From positions 186,001-250,000 of the forward strand of contig NW_004457715.1 in the NCBI RefSeq assembly GCF_000203815.1: 64,000 nucleotides of DNA. Reading direction: 5' to 3'. Origin of the DNA: Cavenderia fasciculata. Taxonomy: Eukaryota; Evosea; Eumycetozoa; Acytosteliales; Cavenderiaceae. Below are positions 47,811 through 61,200 of the stretch, in pieces. The notes under the pieces were generated by a model. The model searched no databases. It saw only the letters and a list, made by a program, of their open reading frames with translations, and had not been told where the DNA came from. Every line of letters starts with the position of its first letter. The stretch's first letter is position 1. The translations under genes and the position numbers were made by a program.

Positions 47811-47883
47811 ATTAGATTAAATGATCCAATAATAATAATAAAATAGATAATATAGAGTGATTCCTCCCTTCTCTCTCTATTTA

Positions 47884-49862
47884 TCAACATGTTGTACTAC
47901 TTACCTGTTTTTGTTCGAGTTCATTGATTATTGGTGTTGTTGTTGGTGTTGGTGTAAATACAATTTTTCTTAATAATGTTACAATGACTAATAAAATGGC
48001 AAAGATCAATCCTAATAATACAATACTAAAATAATAATAATAATATATTAATAAATAAATATAAATTCTTTGATCTAAATTATAATTTTGTTACATACTT
48101 TTTTTGATTTTGATTTAAATCTTTTACAACTGGTACTTTATCAACCATTTGATTGGTTTTGATGTGAATGGTATTTTTATATTGTAGGATGGTATTGGAG
48201 ATGGTTCCATTGGGTTTGATTGTTTTGTTTAAAATGACAGTACTAAAGTCAGCATTATCAATTTGACGAATACTATTCTTGTTGTTATTGTTGACAGTTG
48301 CACTATTTCTTTTAGTTTTATCCCAATCCTTGTGAATAATGACAGTATCACTACCACTTTCATTCATGGTTGATCCTCCTTTTCCATTATTTTTGTTGTT
48401 GTTTAGAGCATCGTCATCATAAATGACTGAACTGTATCCTCCTCCTCCTGCAGTGGTCTCATCACCCTTTGTTGTTGTATCATTAAACTTTTTACCTGGC
48501 ATACGAATGTTTACAAGATCATTACTACTATTTAAATCTACATAATCCTGTGCCTTTAAATTTTTGGATTTCTAAATGAGAGAGATAGATAAATAAATAA
48601 ATAAATATTAATATACATATATTCATTTCATTTGGATTGTTTCACACAAGTATATATACTGACTCTTTTCTTTTCTTTAATAGCACTAGAAACTAAATCT
48701 TTTAGAGCATCTTGTTTGGCACCAGCAATGAATGGATGATTCATGAGTTGTTGGGGTGTAGCTCTCTTGTCAATCTCTTTGACTAGACAACACTCGATAA
48801 AGTTGATAAACTCTTTACTCCATCGTTTGGGTTCCTTGAGTGTTGGAGGTGGTCTTCTAGGCATCATGTACATTGCCTTGATTGGATTAATGTCACTGTA
48901 TGGAGGTTCTCCCTCTGCCATTTCAATCGCTGTAATTCCCAACGACCAAATATCCACTTTATTACTATACTTGTCTTCTTTTAATATTTCTGGTGCCATC
49001 CAATACTACATAGTCCAAAGAAAGAAAGATAAATTAATATATATATTAGAATGATGATTTATCTTATTTTCTCTTTATACTTACAGGAGTACCAGCAATA
49101 GAACCTTTACAAAAAGTTGAGATGATTTGAGAGCTTACACCAAAATCGGCTATTTTGACTTGACCAGATTCATCCAACAGTATATTGGCAGCTTTGACAT
49201 CACGATGAATGATTTGGTTAGAGTGGAGATAGAGCAAGCCGTCAAGTGCTTGGTGAAGGATAAGAGCAATTTCCTTTTCTTTGAGTGTTCGTCCTAAACT
49301 TCTCATGATATCAGCAATTGAGCCAAGTCCACAATAATCCATCAAGATCCACAATTCATACTTTCGTTTACATGATCCAAAGTAACTGACAATATGAGGA
49401 TTCTTGCACTTTTTAAGGATATCAATCTCTTTTTCAAGTGGTGTCTTTTCTTTTTCTTTAATTGAAGTAGGAGAACCAGCAGCAGGAGCAGGGGTAGGAG
49501 TAGGAGTAGGTGGTGGAGGGTCGATTGGTTCTTCTAATATATCATCACTACGAATTACTTTGATAGCAAGAGTGAAACCACTGTCTTTGTGAACAGCTTT
49601 GTACACTACACCAAATGAACCTTCACCAACAATATCCTCCATTGCAAATGATGTTGTATTAGTCTTCCAATTCCATTGTTGATCTACATGTAATTTATGT
49701 GTATAATCTGATGGACTACTAATATCTAATTGATCTTCATTACCTAAAGAAAGAAAAAGAGAGAGAAAGAGAGAAAAGAGAGTGTGAATAAAGTAGAGAA
49801 CAAAGCTTTTTAGAGCTTAATAAATACATACTCTTTGATCCACTTCTAAATAATCTAACCAT
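47884..49862 (-). CDS. Ste20-family (MST/Hippo-like) protein kinase with predicted C-terminal transmembrane segment
   Basis: Five exons, 49862-49832, 49743-49085, 49005-48664, 48571-48099 and 48025-47884, give 548 residues. The kinase domain starts near residue 45: glycine loop [12 protein letters not shown], lysine in LAIKVI (K72), helix C Glu in [35 protein letters not shown] and a final [14 protein letters not shown]. This matches GCK-II/MST (KrsA/KrsB-like) kinases. A roughly 30-residue Pro-rich insert sits between the Lys and helix C. The Asn-rich C-terminal part has no visible SARAH helix. The last exon encodes [18 protein letters not shown] followed by RK, a predicted membrane helix, and a 27-residue Thr-rich tail. 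A CAG-GTAAGT near the stop suggests a possible alternative end. Stress or Hippo-type signalling is inferred from the family. Confidence 0.82.
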
Positions 49863-50483
49863 GATTTGATTTGATTTGATGTGATGTGAATATATACAAT
49901 ATAAAATGTCTTTTTTTCTTATTCTTTTTCTTTCTATGTTGATTTTAAAATGATTGATTTAATTTTGAACTGTGTTGTTGATATTAATGATACAATGTTG
50001 TTGTTGTTGTTTATATGTTACTACTATGTGTGATTATAACTCTATAAAATGAGAATAAATAAATAGATATAGATATAGATATATGATATGTTATGTTGTT
50101 ATGTTGGTTTGATGAATGAATGAATGAACAATAATAGATTCAAAGGAACAAATAGATTCAGACGACCCTTTTTGTTAAAAAATTAAAATTAAAAGAAAAA
50201 CTCTTCTCTCATCTCGATAGTGATCTTGGTTAGATCTAGCTAGTATTGATACTCATGAGGTCACTACATCATACATCACACTAGTACTACCATCCCCTCC
50301 TAACTGAGTACTCATCCTACTCTTATTACCAAACGAATCGTAGTAATCATCATCGTTGTCATCCACTATTCAATGAATTCATTTGTTGGCCCCTCCGAGT
50401 CACTACTCCTAAAAAGGAACGAGCACTTTAGCTCATCCCCAGGACAACAACACATTAATTAACAACGAGGTCTACTACTACTA

Positions 50484-50499
50484 TGACGTCGATGACGTA
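50484..50499. promoter_or_regulatory. Two adjacent CRE-like TGACGT sites
   Basis: TGACGTC (50484-50490) and TGACGTA (50493-50499) on the same strand, 9 bp apart, fit the core bound by CREB/bZIP-type factors. The position is about 620 bp from the kinase start and 890 bp from the WASP start. Only sequence similarity supports it. Confidence 0.25.
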
Positions 50500-50971
50500 T
50501 ATTTATAGGTCTGTCTGTTTCGAAGAGAGGAGAGACAGATGTTGTGTAACGTTATGCTGGTCATGGATGGCTAGACGAGAGGAGGTAAGATAGTTAGACA
50601 GATAGATCAATTATAATTGCATCAATCAATCTTCTAATACAATTTTGTGTGTTTTTTGTGTGATCAAAAAATGGTGACTGGAAACAACCTTCTGCGAAGA
50701 CATAACTTTGAAAACAGGAATAGGTTTTCAAGTAAAGTAAAAACAGAAAAAACAAATAACAGTCCTTTATTCCTCTCTCTTAAGAGTGTACACTTAACTT
50801 CAACTTCAAAGTTGTTTACTTTACTTTACTTACTTATATATTTTGTTATTCAACAAGTTAAATAATATTATTATTAATTATATTTACCACACAGTATCCC
50901 CCTACACTACACTACAGTATCTATATAAATCTATCTAAAATATTTTACTGGCTATATCTAAATATTAAATA

Positions 50972-51003
50972 CCCCCTTCTCTCTCCCCCCCCACCCCCTC
51001 CCT
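50972..51003 (-). promoter_or_regulatory. C-rich tract, G-quadruplex-capable on the minus strand
   Basis: 32 bp of C and T with one A. On the minus strand it gives G-runs of 3, 5, 8 and 5 separated by short loops, which meets the usual G-quadruplex pattern. Such a run is unusual in this A/T-rich sequence and lies about 390 bp upstream of the WASP start. Confidence 0.4.
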
Positions 51004-51392
51004 TAATTATTTGTATTCATTTTATCCATTTTTGTATACAAATAATTAAACCCCACTCCAAACACTTGCTACCACTACCACACTGACTCGTCCGTCATTG
51101 TTAAAATTATTATTATTACTATCGTCGACATACTCTCTCATAAATAATAATAATTATTTTAATTATTATAATATTCAATTCCAATCCAATAATTCCAACC
51201 AAATTTAATATTAATATTAATATTAATATTACCAGCAACTAGAGATAAATATATATTAATAGCTCCCAGTATTCTACTAGCTAAGCAGCTGTGTCTATAT
51301 AGTATAGTTATTTATATTTCTATTTATATTTATTTATTTAATAATTACCATTAATCGATTTTGGTAATTACAATTATTTCATCAACATCAAC

Positions 51393-53467
51393 ATGCCAGC
51401 AACATTAAATACATTATCAGAACAAGAAAGAGGACAGATATCATTTGTTCATGGTAACAGTTGTGATGTCCTTGCAACATCGGTTGCCAGACTCTACGAA
51501 GGTAAACAAGGGTGTTGGGTATACACCAATGTCATCGGTGCATGTTCAGTCGTAGTCAATAGAGTTGAACGTACTATCTATATTAGAATAGTTGATCTTT
51601 GTGTAAGTAATTCAAAAAAGATAAATAACAAAAAAGTAGAAAACAAATAGTAGTAGTATACTTTTACTTTCAAAGATTGAGTCAACAAGTTGGAACTTTG
51701 GTGGAAATTAATTTTATTTTTTATTTTTAAAAAAACATTCATTTTACAATAATTGGAATATAATTATTATTACCAAATTTAGAACAAGAGAACTGTATTT
51801 GAACAAGAGATTTATAAAGATTTCGATTATCAAAAATCAAGAGATTTCTTTCATACTTTTGAAGGCGATAATACCGTCTATGGACTATCGTTTGTCAATG
51901 TAGATGAAGCTTGTCAATTTCAAGGTCAACTACAACAACAACTGTCAAAGAGTAAGTCGACAACTATCATGCTACACTACACTACACTACACTATACTTT
52001 TGAAAGAAAGAAAGAGATAATTATAAAATTATATAACAATATATATTAATCATGTTTCATCGACATAAAGAACACTCCCAAGTACCATCGTCATCGTCGT
52101 CATTTGCAAGCTCGAGCAATTTAGCAAATGTGCAACAACAATCTAATAATGTCAATGTTACTCCATCCTCTTCATCAAACAACTACAACCAACAACAACA
52201 ACAACATGCTGGAGGAAAGGAACAATATACATTTGTAGCAAAGGAGAAACCAAAGAAATCAAGAAGTGGATTCTTTAGCAAGATATTGCACGGTGGCAAC
52301 GAAGAAAAGGAAAAGCCAATGGAGATATCTGCACCCACTGGATTCAAACATGAGTCACATATTGGATGGGATGCAGACAATGGATTCGATATTCGTAATA
52401 TTCCAGAGGACTGGCGTAAACTATTCTCGAGTGTTGGTATTAAAAAGAGAGAGTTAAAGAACCCTGAAACTGCTCAGTTTATCCTGTCGGTCATCGGAGA
52501 GAGTGTAGCACAACAGAATGCTCAAAAGTCTACGTCTGCTTCATCTGCACCACCTCCACCTCCACCTACAATGGGTGTATCCAAGCCACCTGGTATTCCA
52601 CCAATGTCCAGTATCCCATTAACTCCTATTAGATCATCGGTTGCTCCACCTCCACCTCCACCAACATCCTCAGTGACACCACCTCGTTACCAACAACAAC
52701 CACCACCTTCTTCCTCTCAACAGACCTATGTCTACCAATCGAATCAACAACCAGTTACTTATTCTTATGATGTTGATAGTAGTGTACCAACTCAACCATT
52801 CCAACAAATGAGTATGCAGAACACTCAAAATACTTCTACACCAAAGATGAAACCACCAGTTCCCATCTCACCACTCCCACCAACACCAACTCAAAAGATG
52901 CAACAAGTTCCACCAACTACTACTGGACATCCACATCCACCAGTTCCACCAAGACATTTTGCTACACCACCAAAGAATACAACATCACCACCAGTTGCAA
53001 TGACTCCCCCACTTCGTGGATCGCCACCTCCACCACCATCTGTAACAGCTCGTGGAATGTCTCCAGCTACTGTTGTTGCAGTGTCTGATACACTCCCACT
53101 TCCACCTCCACCACCACCTCCAATGGTAGCTGCCAAGAGTATTCCCACCACCTCGACTACTCCACCTCCACCACCTCCAATGGTTGCACCCGCTCAATCG
53201 GCCGCACAAAGCAGTATGCCACCAATGGCAACTAGCAGTACTGGAGGAGGTCGTGATGATTTACTCGCTGCCATTCGTAGTGGTACCGCTCTTAAAAAGG
53301 TCGATTCCTCTCAACCACTTCCAGATCTCTCCAACCTCGGTGAAAAAGGAAATCGATCCTTACACGACACTCTCTTTGCCGCCATGGAAATTCGTAGAAA
53401 GAATATGGGTGAACAAGAACAAGAACAACCAGATGAAGATTCTGATGATAGTGATTGGGAAATGTAG
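51393..53467 (+). CDS. wasA: Wiskott-Aldrich syndrome protein (WASP) homologue
   Basis: Three exons, 51393-51602, 51783-51951 and 52071-53467, give 591 residues. WH1/EVH1 domain at about 1-127 (LYEGKQGCWVYTNVIGACSVV... FEQEIYKDFDYQ... FHTFEGDNTVYGLSFV), basic region (KPKKSRSGFFSKIL), CRIB/PBD at about 211-270 (ISAPTGFKHESHIGWD), a long polyproline region, a WH2 motif (GRDDLLAAIRSGTALKKV, about 520-540), a central helix (DTLFAAMEIRRK) and an acidic end (DEDSDDSDWEM). WASP links Cdc42/Rac and PIP2 to the Arp2/3 complex to nucleate actin. The domain order is complete, and the terminal DW is present. The acceptor at 52070 has a weak pyrimidine tract, and its exact place is the least certain splice site. 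Confidence 0.93.
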
Positions 53468-53718
53468 ATCTCTCTCTATTAATCCTCATTTCAACAATTA
53501 TATTTTTTACCTATATATTAATTTAGCGATCTATTAAATTAATATTTTTAACATAAAGAAAAAAAAGAAAGAAATAACGACATAATAATAATAATAATAA
53601 TAATAATACTTGCTATCTATTATCTAATATTTTAACAATAAAATACTTTACAGTAAACAAAAAAAAAAAAACTATTTAAATACAACTTTTTCCAAACACT
53701 TTTTTCATTAAATAAATA

Positions 53719-54189
53719 ATGGAAACCAATAACCTCGTAATCGATATTAAAGAATTTATTATATCTATAAAAGCAAGAGACAAAATCGATAGACAATCAT
53801 TTATAGTGAAATAGAAGAAATATTCGCGATCCATTTTGCTCGTTCAATTGAATTGGTCACAAAAGTTAAGTTTAACCAAGATCTAGCTCACTCTATTATA
53901 AATACACAGAACTTTTCAGACTTGATCAATCAACCAAATGTCAAAACCTTTTGGAACCATTTTATAAACATATACATAAAAAATAATGCTAAAGTTTCCA
54001 GGGAGAATTCAAGACCAATATTATAAAAAGTTTCAAATCCAAATGAAAAGTATAGGAATGAACATTGAATATGAAAATAGTTCCTCATCACCTCCTACAA
54101 TGAATGATGGAAATGTAGCTATAGTCATGTCTATTCTTGTTGCAACAAGCATTCTTGTAGGAACTTTTATCATCTTTTACAAATTATAA
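53719..54189 (+). pseudogene. Frame-broken small gene with C-terminal membrane segment
   Basis: A start at 53719 (METNNLVIDIKEFIISIKAR) runs about 30 codons. A second frame continues (EIEEIFAIHFARSIELVTKV, LAHSIINTQNFSDLINQPNV, KTFWNHFINI) and a third frame from about 53986 ends in a hydrophobic helix (AIVMSILVATSILVGTFIIF) and a stop at 54189. All three parts look coding, with the order N-terminus, soluble part, TM, so the locus resembles one protein of about 150 residues broken by two frame changes. No splice signals of suitable length explain them. The family is unknown. A sequence error is possible but the neighbouring long genes are clean. Confidence 0.45.
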
Positions 54190-54302
54190 TATATAATATA
54201 TAAAATCTATTTCAAAAATTACTAAAGTATTTCCCAAATTTAGAAAAAAATATATTTGGAATTACATTTATTTATTTTCCAATTTATTTAAAACATACAA
54301 CA

Positions 54303-54943
54303 ATGAAGAAGAATAGTAAATTAATTTATATTAATGATATTGATAGTGGTAAAATAACAACTAGTGGGCGCCAACAATATAGTTGCAGTAGAAGTAGTAG
54401 TTATCATCCATACCAAAGACAAGAACAACAAAAGATAATAATATCATGTGATAATACATTACAAAAAAAATTGTCAATTCCAAAGGAAGGAATGAGCCAT
54501 AAAGATTTTTTAGAGTTGGGATCGGACGATTATTATTTCCTCATTAGAAAAGATATATTATCAACCAACATTCAAGTTCAATGTCTACAATACAGTTATT
54601 CAATCATTATTATAGTTGATCATAGACCAACAGATGATTGGTATTTAGAAGCATACAATGAACTTGCTCAATTAGGTATACCATTAAAGATATCCGATTA
54701 TCATTACCCAAATTTTATACTATCCGTCCTATTATTACTCATCATGATCTCCGATCACCAATCAAAAAAAGAAGTATCACTGTTTGCGTAAAACATGGTT
54801 GTCAAATTATTAGAGCAACTAAAATAGGTTATGTCCCTAAAATTGTTACTTACATTATCATCAACAAGAACAACAACACGACCACTAAACAAGAAGACGA
54901 AGAAGAAGAAGAAAAACCTAATGTTTTAACATTAAATAAATAA
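54303..54943 (+). pseudogene. Frame-broken hypothetical protein gene
   Basis: The frame from 54303 encodes a Ser/Tyr-rich start, then KLSIPKEGMSHKDFLELGSD, YYFLIRKDIL, IIIIVDHRPTDDWYLEAYNE and LAQLGIPLKISDYHYP. Near 54705 the coding signal moves to another frame (YTIRPIITHHDLRSPIKKRS, ITVCVKHGCQIIRATKIGYV) and stops at 54941-54943 after an acidic run. Read across, about 213 residues would result. One base-length change in an A/T run would account for it. No domain recognised. It follows the other broken gene at 113 bp spacing, same strand, and may be of the same family or neighbourhood decay. It could also be functional if the shift is a sequence error. Confidence 0.45.
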
Positions 54944-55285
54944 ATAAATAAATAAACAAATAATATTTGTATCTAAAGAATATTATAATATACTAACATA
55001 GAATGATTTACATTCAGGCAATGTCCCTCGAAAATTTCATTTCACTTTTCAAATGTGTTAAAAAAATCTTCTACTCTGCAGAGCAAAGAAAGAGTTTTAA
55101 CTCTGATTATTTTAATGATTTAGAGATTAGTTTAGTTTAGATTATTTATACACACGCACACGCACACGCACACGCACAGAAGTCAGTCTTTTATATCTTC
55201 TTATTATTATTATTAGTTTTACTCTTTATAGAATAAGAGAGAAGAGAAGAGAGGGATAAAGAGAGTGTGACATAGGAGAGGAGAG
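54944..55285. promoter_or_regulatory. Intergenic / upstream region of the RCC1 gene, with a CACACG microsatellite
   Basis: 342 bp. It includes an (ACACGC)n repeat at about 55150-55178, an alternating purine-pyrimidine stretch that can favour Z-DNA, followed by AG-rich sequence just before the start at 55286. No gene seen. Confidence 0.4.
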
Positions 55286-58200
55286 ATGAGCCAACAACAA
55301 CAACCAGAGAAAAGAAAAGGTGGTGGAGGGTTCTCGCAAATGGGTATCATGAACCTTACCCATTCTCCACCAGTTATGCTTCGAAATAGTACTAGTGGAT
55401 CATCATCATCTTCTAATATTAATATTAGTAACAACTATAATAATAATAATCATAATAGTAATAATTCATCATCTTCATTTATATCATCATCATTTGTAGT
55501 TGGTACATTGGGTTCTGTAATGCAACAACAACAACACCAACAACAACAGCAATATGGGTCATTATCAACACAACAATCATCTGCATTGGATATTAACAAT
55601 AACAACAACAACGTAGGTAGAGGTGGTGGTGGTAATGTTGGAATGTTATCATCATCTAGCTTTACTTCTACCTATGATGGTATACCATCACCTATCAAAT
55701 CATCATCATCGTCATCATCAATGTCTGGTGGACAAGGATCAAATAGTAGTGGAGGTCTAGGTGGTGGAGGTGCCAGTAGTAATGGTATAGGATCATTTAC
55801 ACAAAACTATGAATTATATTCAATGAACAAATTATTCTGTATCAATACTACCGGTGGTGGTGGAGGTAAAAGCAAAGAACAACAACTACCAAGTGGATCA
55901 AGCGGTATTGGTGGTGGTAGAAGAGGTGCATCACGTAGTGACCGATCAATGACATCTTCATCATCAGTTGATTCATCTCTCAATACATCTGGTGGTCTAT
56001 TGTCCAATGATATGGGTCCATTAGGTGTAACTGTACTTTTAGAAGCTCAAGCTGGTTATGATGATCATTTATTTTTTGCAATGTTTTGTTCAAATGGTAA
56101 ATTAATCAAATAACAACCTACCTTTAGTATATACTAAATATATGTCTATTTTTTGTTTAGATTACTTAATATTTAGATATGTTGGACAAAGTAAAGTACC
56201 ACAATACAAATATATACAATGGAATCGTGACCCACTAAAAAAGATAGTAGCCATGTCATTTGATCCAACTGCTCAATGGCTTTTATGCCTTTCACATGAC
56301 ACATCACTTGTAAGAATACCAATTTATTTTATGATGTGTAAAAAGATTAATGTCTTGGAAGAAAAAACTCCTCAACCAATGTATGTTAAACGCAAACAAT
56401 CAAAGATATATATATATAATATATATATATATTAATATATTTATAATTTTGTAATATTATTAGTGAAAAATCAGATAAATTATCAAGTTGGGTATCATCA
56501 TCTAGATTATTTAAAAATGTTTCATTGGGATCACTTGGAGGTGGAGGAAATAATAATAACAATAATAATTCTAATAATCAACAAACAAAAACCATTCAAA
56601 GTATGGTAACTATTCCACCTATATCAACAAAAGGACAAATAGGATCAAGTTGTATATGGTGGAAAACATCAAATAGTGAAGATTTTGGTATTATTTCAAC
56701 TCAAGCAGGTCATATCTTTTTCGTTAATCTATCAACCAATGAATTACAGAAAAAGGTTAAATTTGAACATCCAATTACTAAAATTGATTTAATTAATGCT
56801 GGTAATGAAACTGTATGTAAACAATAGGAAATAATAATAATAATAATAATAATAATAGTAATTTATTTTTGGATATTAATTAATTGATGTTTATTGTATA
56901 CTTTTAGTTTATAATCATTTCAACAAAAACAAATGGATATTATCAATTATTGATTGAACAAAAAATTAAACATCAATATGATAGTATAGTGACATCGACA
57001 TTTGGTAATAATTCATCATCATCTTCAAATGCAACGATTACATTGGTTATTAGTGGTGGAAATAATAATTCAAATTCTCAAAATGGATCAAATACAAATC
57101 AAAGTAATAATATTAACCAAAATGGAGGTAGTGGTGGTTTGGCAACCATTCAATCACCGTATCAATTAGTGACACCATTATTTTCAAGTGATCGTGTATT
57201 GAGTGATCGTACAATTGAAACTCAATCATCACAAGAGAATGGATTGGTAGTAACAAGTTTTATAAAGTCTACTAGTAAGCTAGAGATTTATGATTACCTC
57301 TATCTCGATAAATTCCCTCTTTTCGTATACCAACTACCACAGACGACCACTAAATTCTACTTTACCAAAAACATTACATTCCTCTCAGAGATTGATCACC
57401 ACGATGATCAAGCACGTATGAATGTATCGATCATTTCAAATCTCGTGTCTGGTACAGCATCCAATTCAAAATATATGAAGAATCAATCGATTATTCAAAC
57501 ATTCTCATTGGCACAAGGAGAGTTTGTTTTGGATATTAAAAATTCTCTCACAGTCTCTTCCAATGATTTGTTAAATGGAAGTGGTCATCTTTCACCTTCA
57601 AATTTTAATAACATTAATAATACAAATACAACAGCATCTTCATCTTCATCATTAAATAATAGTGGTAAATTAAATGGTAGTAGCGGTGGAAATATGTCAC
57701 TTTCATCATCTTCCTCATCACCATTATCAAATTCATTGGCTCAATATAATAACAATAATAACAATAATAATGGACCTATTCAATCAACTTTTCTACCTTC
57801 ATGTTATATTTGGACCAATTATGCAGTCTATGAATTGAGAGCCAAAAAAACACCAGAAGAAATCTTTTTTGAATTATTGTCAAAGAATTTGGAAAAAACC
57901 GATGGTGAAGCACTTGGTAAAACATTTAGAATGGATCTACTAAGTCTTTATGAAACTGCTGCTGATCATGCTTTTGAACAAAGTCAATATGGTAGAGCTT
58001 TAGAGTATGTCAAAACAAACAAGTCAAATCTAATCAATATTTTGTGTATTAATTATTAATTTTCTTTTTGTTTAGTTTATATTATTTGTCAGGAGTTAAA
58101 ACAAGTAAATTAGTATTAAAATTTTTAGAAATTGGTAGAATGGATATTATAATGACACATTTGAAAGCAGTTTTACATGGATCCGATGCATATAGTGCAC

Positions 58201-61200
58201 ATGAAAGAAAGAAATTGACCAATATTCTATTCCAATGTTACCTACAAAGATTGTTGTCGTCGAGAGAGGAATTCAAATCACTAGAGACAGAGTTTACAGT
58301 GTTTCTAACTACCAACACTGACTATGATGTCATTGTAGCGTTACAAAATCTAATGTCTAATGGTTTGATTGATTATTATTTCATTGTGGCACATAGTAGA
58401 AAATTGGTTGGCAAAGCATTGACTAGTTTATTGGAAAACAATCGATTACATTTGGATTCACAAAACATTTCATTCTTGCAAAGTCAATATTGTCAGGAAT
58501 TAAAGAGTAATTCAAATGGTATGATATTTGATTGTCTACCACCAGATTTCCAAGTTAAATTGATTCTTGAAGATCTTGGCAATGTACCACGTTACCTTAA
58601 ACGTCTCTATTACCTCTTACCAATGGTATCTGAAAAGACATTAATTGATATCATTACATTATTTGATCCAATTACTTTTGAACCATTTAATTTATCTCAA
58701 CAACAATCAACTAGTGGAAATAATAATAACAGTAACAATAACAGTAATAATAATAATAATAATAGTCAAGCATCACCAAATGGTATTCCAACATCACCCA
58801 TTTCAAAACAAAATCAACAACAACAACAACAATCACAACAACATCTAAATAATAATAATAGTCCAAAATCATCATCAGGTAATTTAATTGGATTAGAACA
58901 TTATCATTCAATATCATCAGATGTTGAACCATTACCAGGTAGATCAAGTGAATCAATTCCAGTTAGAAATGAAGAGTATTTTGAATTATATCTTACATCT
59001 CTACTGCTACTACTCAATCATTATAAATCAAAATATGGTGATCAAAACTTTGCAGATTTACAACGTCAGAAAATGATGTTGGAGAATCAAAAACAACAAG
59101 ACAAGAATAGTAATAGTGATGACGATGACTTGGACGATGAGGATAATGTGGTTGATCAAGACTTGTTGGTACATCCAATGCCCGCACTTCGATTCAATGA
59201 AAAACATGCCAAATCAGTGTCGTGTGGTTGGGAACATGCAGCAGTTATCACCGTGGATGGTGAGCTGTTTACATGGGGTAACAACACGAGTGGACAACTT
59301 GGACATGGTTTGGCCGCCGGCAAGCATCAATCTACACCAATGCGTGTAGAGAGTCTCAAACAGACACCCATCATGATGATGTCGTTGGGTGGCGAGCATA
59401 CTGTTGTTATCGACCGATCATTCCACATTTACTCTTGGGGTAATGGTAAATACGGTCAACTTGGTCACGGTGTATCTACTCCACACAATCTTCCCAAGAG
59501 AATAGAGGAGTTTGCCGGACAAAAGATTAGCTCCATTGCCACGGGGTACTGGCACACACTTGTACTGCGATCGGGTGGAGACTTGTTTGCATTTGGATCA
59601 AATGAACATGGTCAACTTGGGTTGAACGATCTCAAGCATCATTTACCCATTCCAACACGTGTCAATACTGCTGACATTCACCATGCTGGACAACCAACAC
59701 GTGTGACTGGTATATTCTGCGGACACAGCCATTCAGTACTGCGTACGTCACACGGAGACGTCTACAGTTTTGGTGCAAATGCCAAGGGACAGCTGGGACA
59801 CGGGTCGACCGAGTCGTGTCGCTATCCAAAGCTCATCCAGGGTCTCAAGGGCAAGAACATCAAGCGTATTACATGCGGTCCGTACCACACGGTCGTCACG
59901 ACCGACCTCGACTCTGTGTATTGTTGGGGACAGGGTGAACACATGTGTCTTGGCACGGGCAGCAACAAGAACGAGCTCGTTCCCAAGTTGGTCGAGTTGT
60001 TTGTCAACAAACGTGTCGAACGTGTCGTCTGCGGTCTCTACCACACGGCCACTCTGACACAGCCAATGGGTGACTCGAACACCGGAGGCAATGTATATAT
60101 CTGCGGCAGCAGCGAACACGGTAAACTTGGTATTGGAGGTGACCCACGATCCCCCTCACTCGACAAGGCGTACCCTGCCATCATCCCATCGATCAATTCG
60201 GCCAATGTGGTTGATCTCGCCAGTGGCGCAGAGTTTAACGCTCTCATCACCTCGAATGGTGCTCTCTACATGTGGGGTGCCGGTACACACGGTCAAATCG
60301 GTAACGGTAAGAACCAAGACACCTGGATACCCACACGAGTCTCTTTGAGCAGTGAAAAGAACCAAAATCAATTCATAGTGGACGAGTCGGGTAGTACTAT
60401 TACTCTCTCAAGTAGTATGCTACTCACCGAGAAAAACAACCGATACACTCAAGAAGGATTAGAAGAGACACTTAGAAAGAATGCCAATGGGTACCGTCCA
60501 TTTGTAGTGATCAACAAGGCCAAACAATTTGGCAATTGGGATGCTGTAGCCACGATCTATGAAGTATTGGAAGACTATAAATCAACGCTAGAGTGTAGAC
60601 TATTATCATTGAAACAAAGAAATTTGGATACTGATAAACAAACTCATACTCTACTTCAACTTGCTCATAAATATATTGTTAATATGAATGGAAATAATGA
60701 AACATTTAATCAACAACAAAAATCAAATAATGCAACAACATCAACAAATGGAGGAGGATCAACTTTAATACAACCATCAACTTCACCTTCATCTAATGCA
60801 TCAACTTCACCATCTAATAGATTATCACCACCAATCAATAATGCTCAAGAAATCTTACCACCTCAATCTAACAACAAGACAACCAAAGAAAATGAACTTG
60901 ATCATCAACAAATTCAACAACAAAAGACACAAGCATCAGAGATTTCAAAGGAATTGTTATTGTTGATATTAAACTATTGGAAGGAGAAACAATTGCCAAT
61001 TGAAGAATTGGAAAATTATATCATGGCAAATTTGGAATACTTTTCATTACCCTTGTCAAATATATTATCAACTTTTAATAGTAACAGTAATAGTAACAAG
61101 GTTGATAATACATATCCATTGGTATTAAATTTCTCACCATTACTTTATTTAAATGTTGTTAAATATTATCTTCAATTGATGAAGTATTTGGGAGAAAAGG

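Larger units (their letters stand above)
49863..51392. promoter_or_regulatory. Long intergenic region between the kinase and WASP genes
   Basis: About 1.5 kb of divergent upstream sequence. It includes a TGACGTC/TGACGTA pair (50484-50499), a C-rich pyrimidine tract (50972-51003), and long A/T stretches before the WASP start. The short open frame at 50647-50865 has no protein features. No RNA gene recognised. Confidence 0.4.

Noticed and set aside
50647-50865. Plus-strand ORF of 72 codons between the kinase and WASP genes
   Set aside because: Composition is that of translated A/T-rich intergenic DNA; ends in a hydrophobic run with no signal or splice context that fits.
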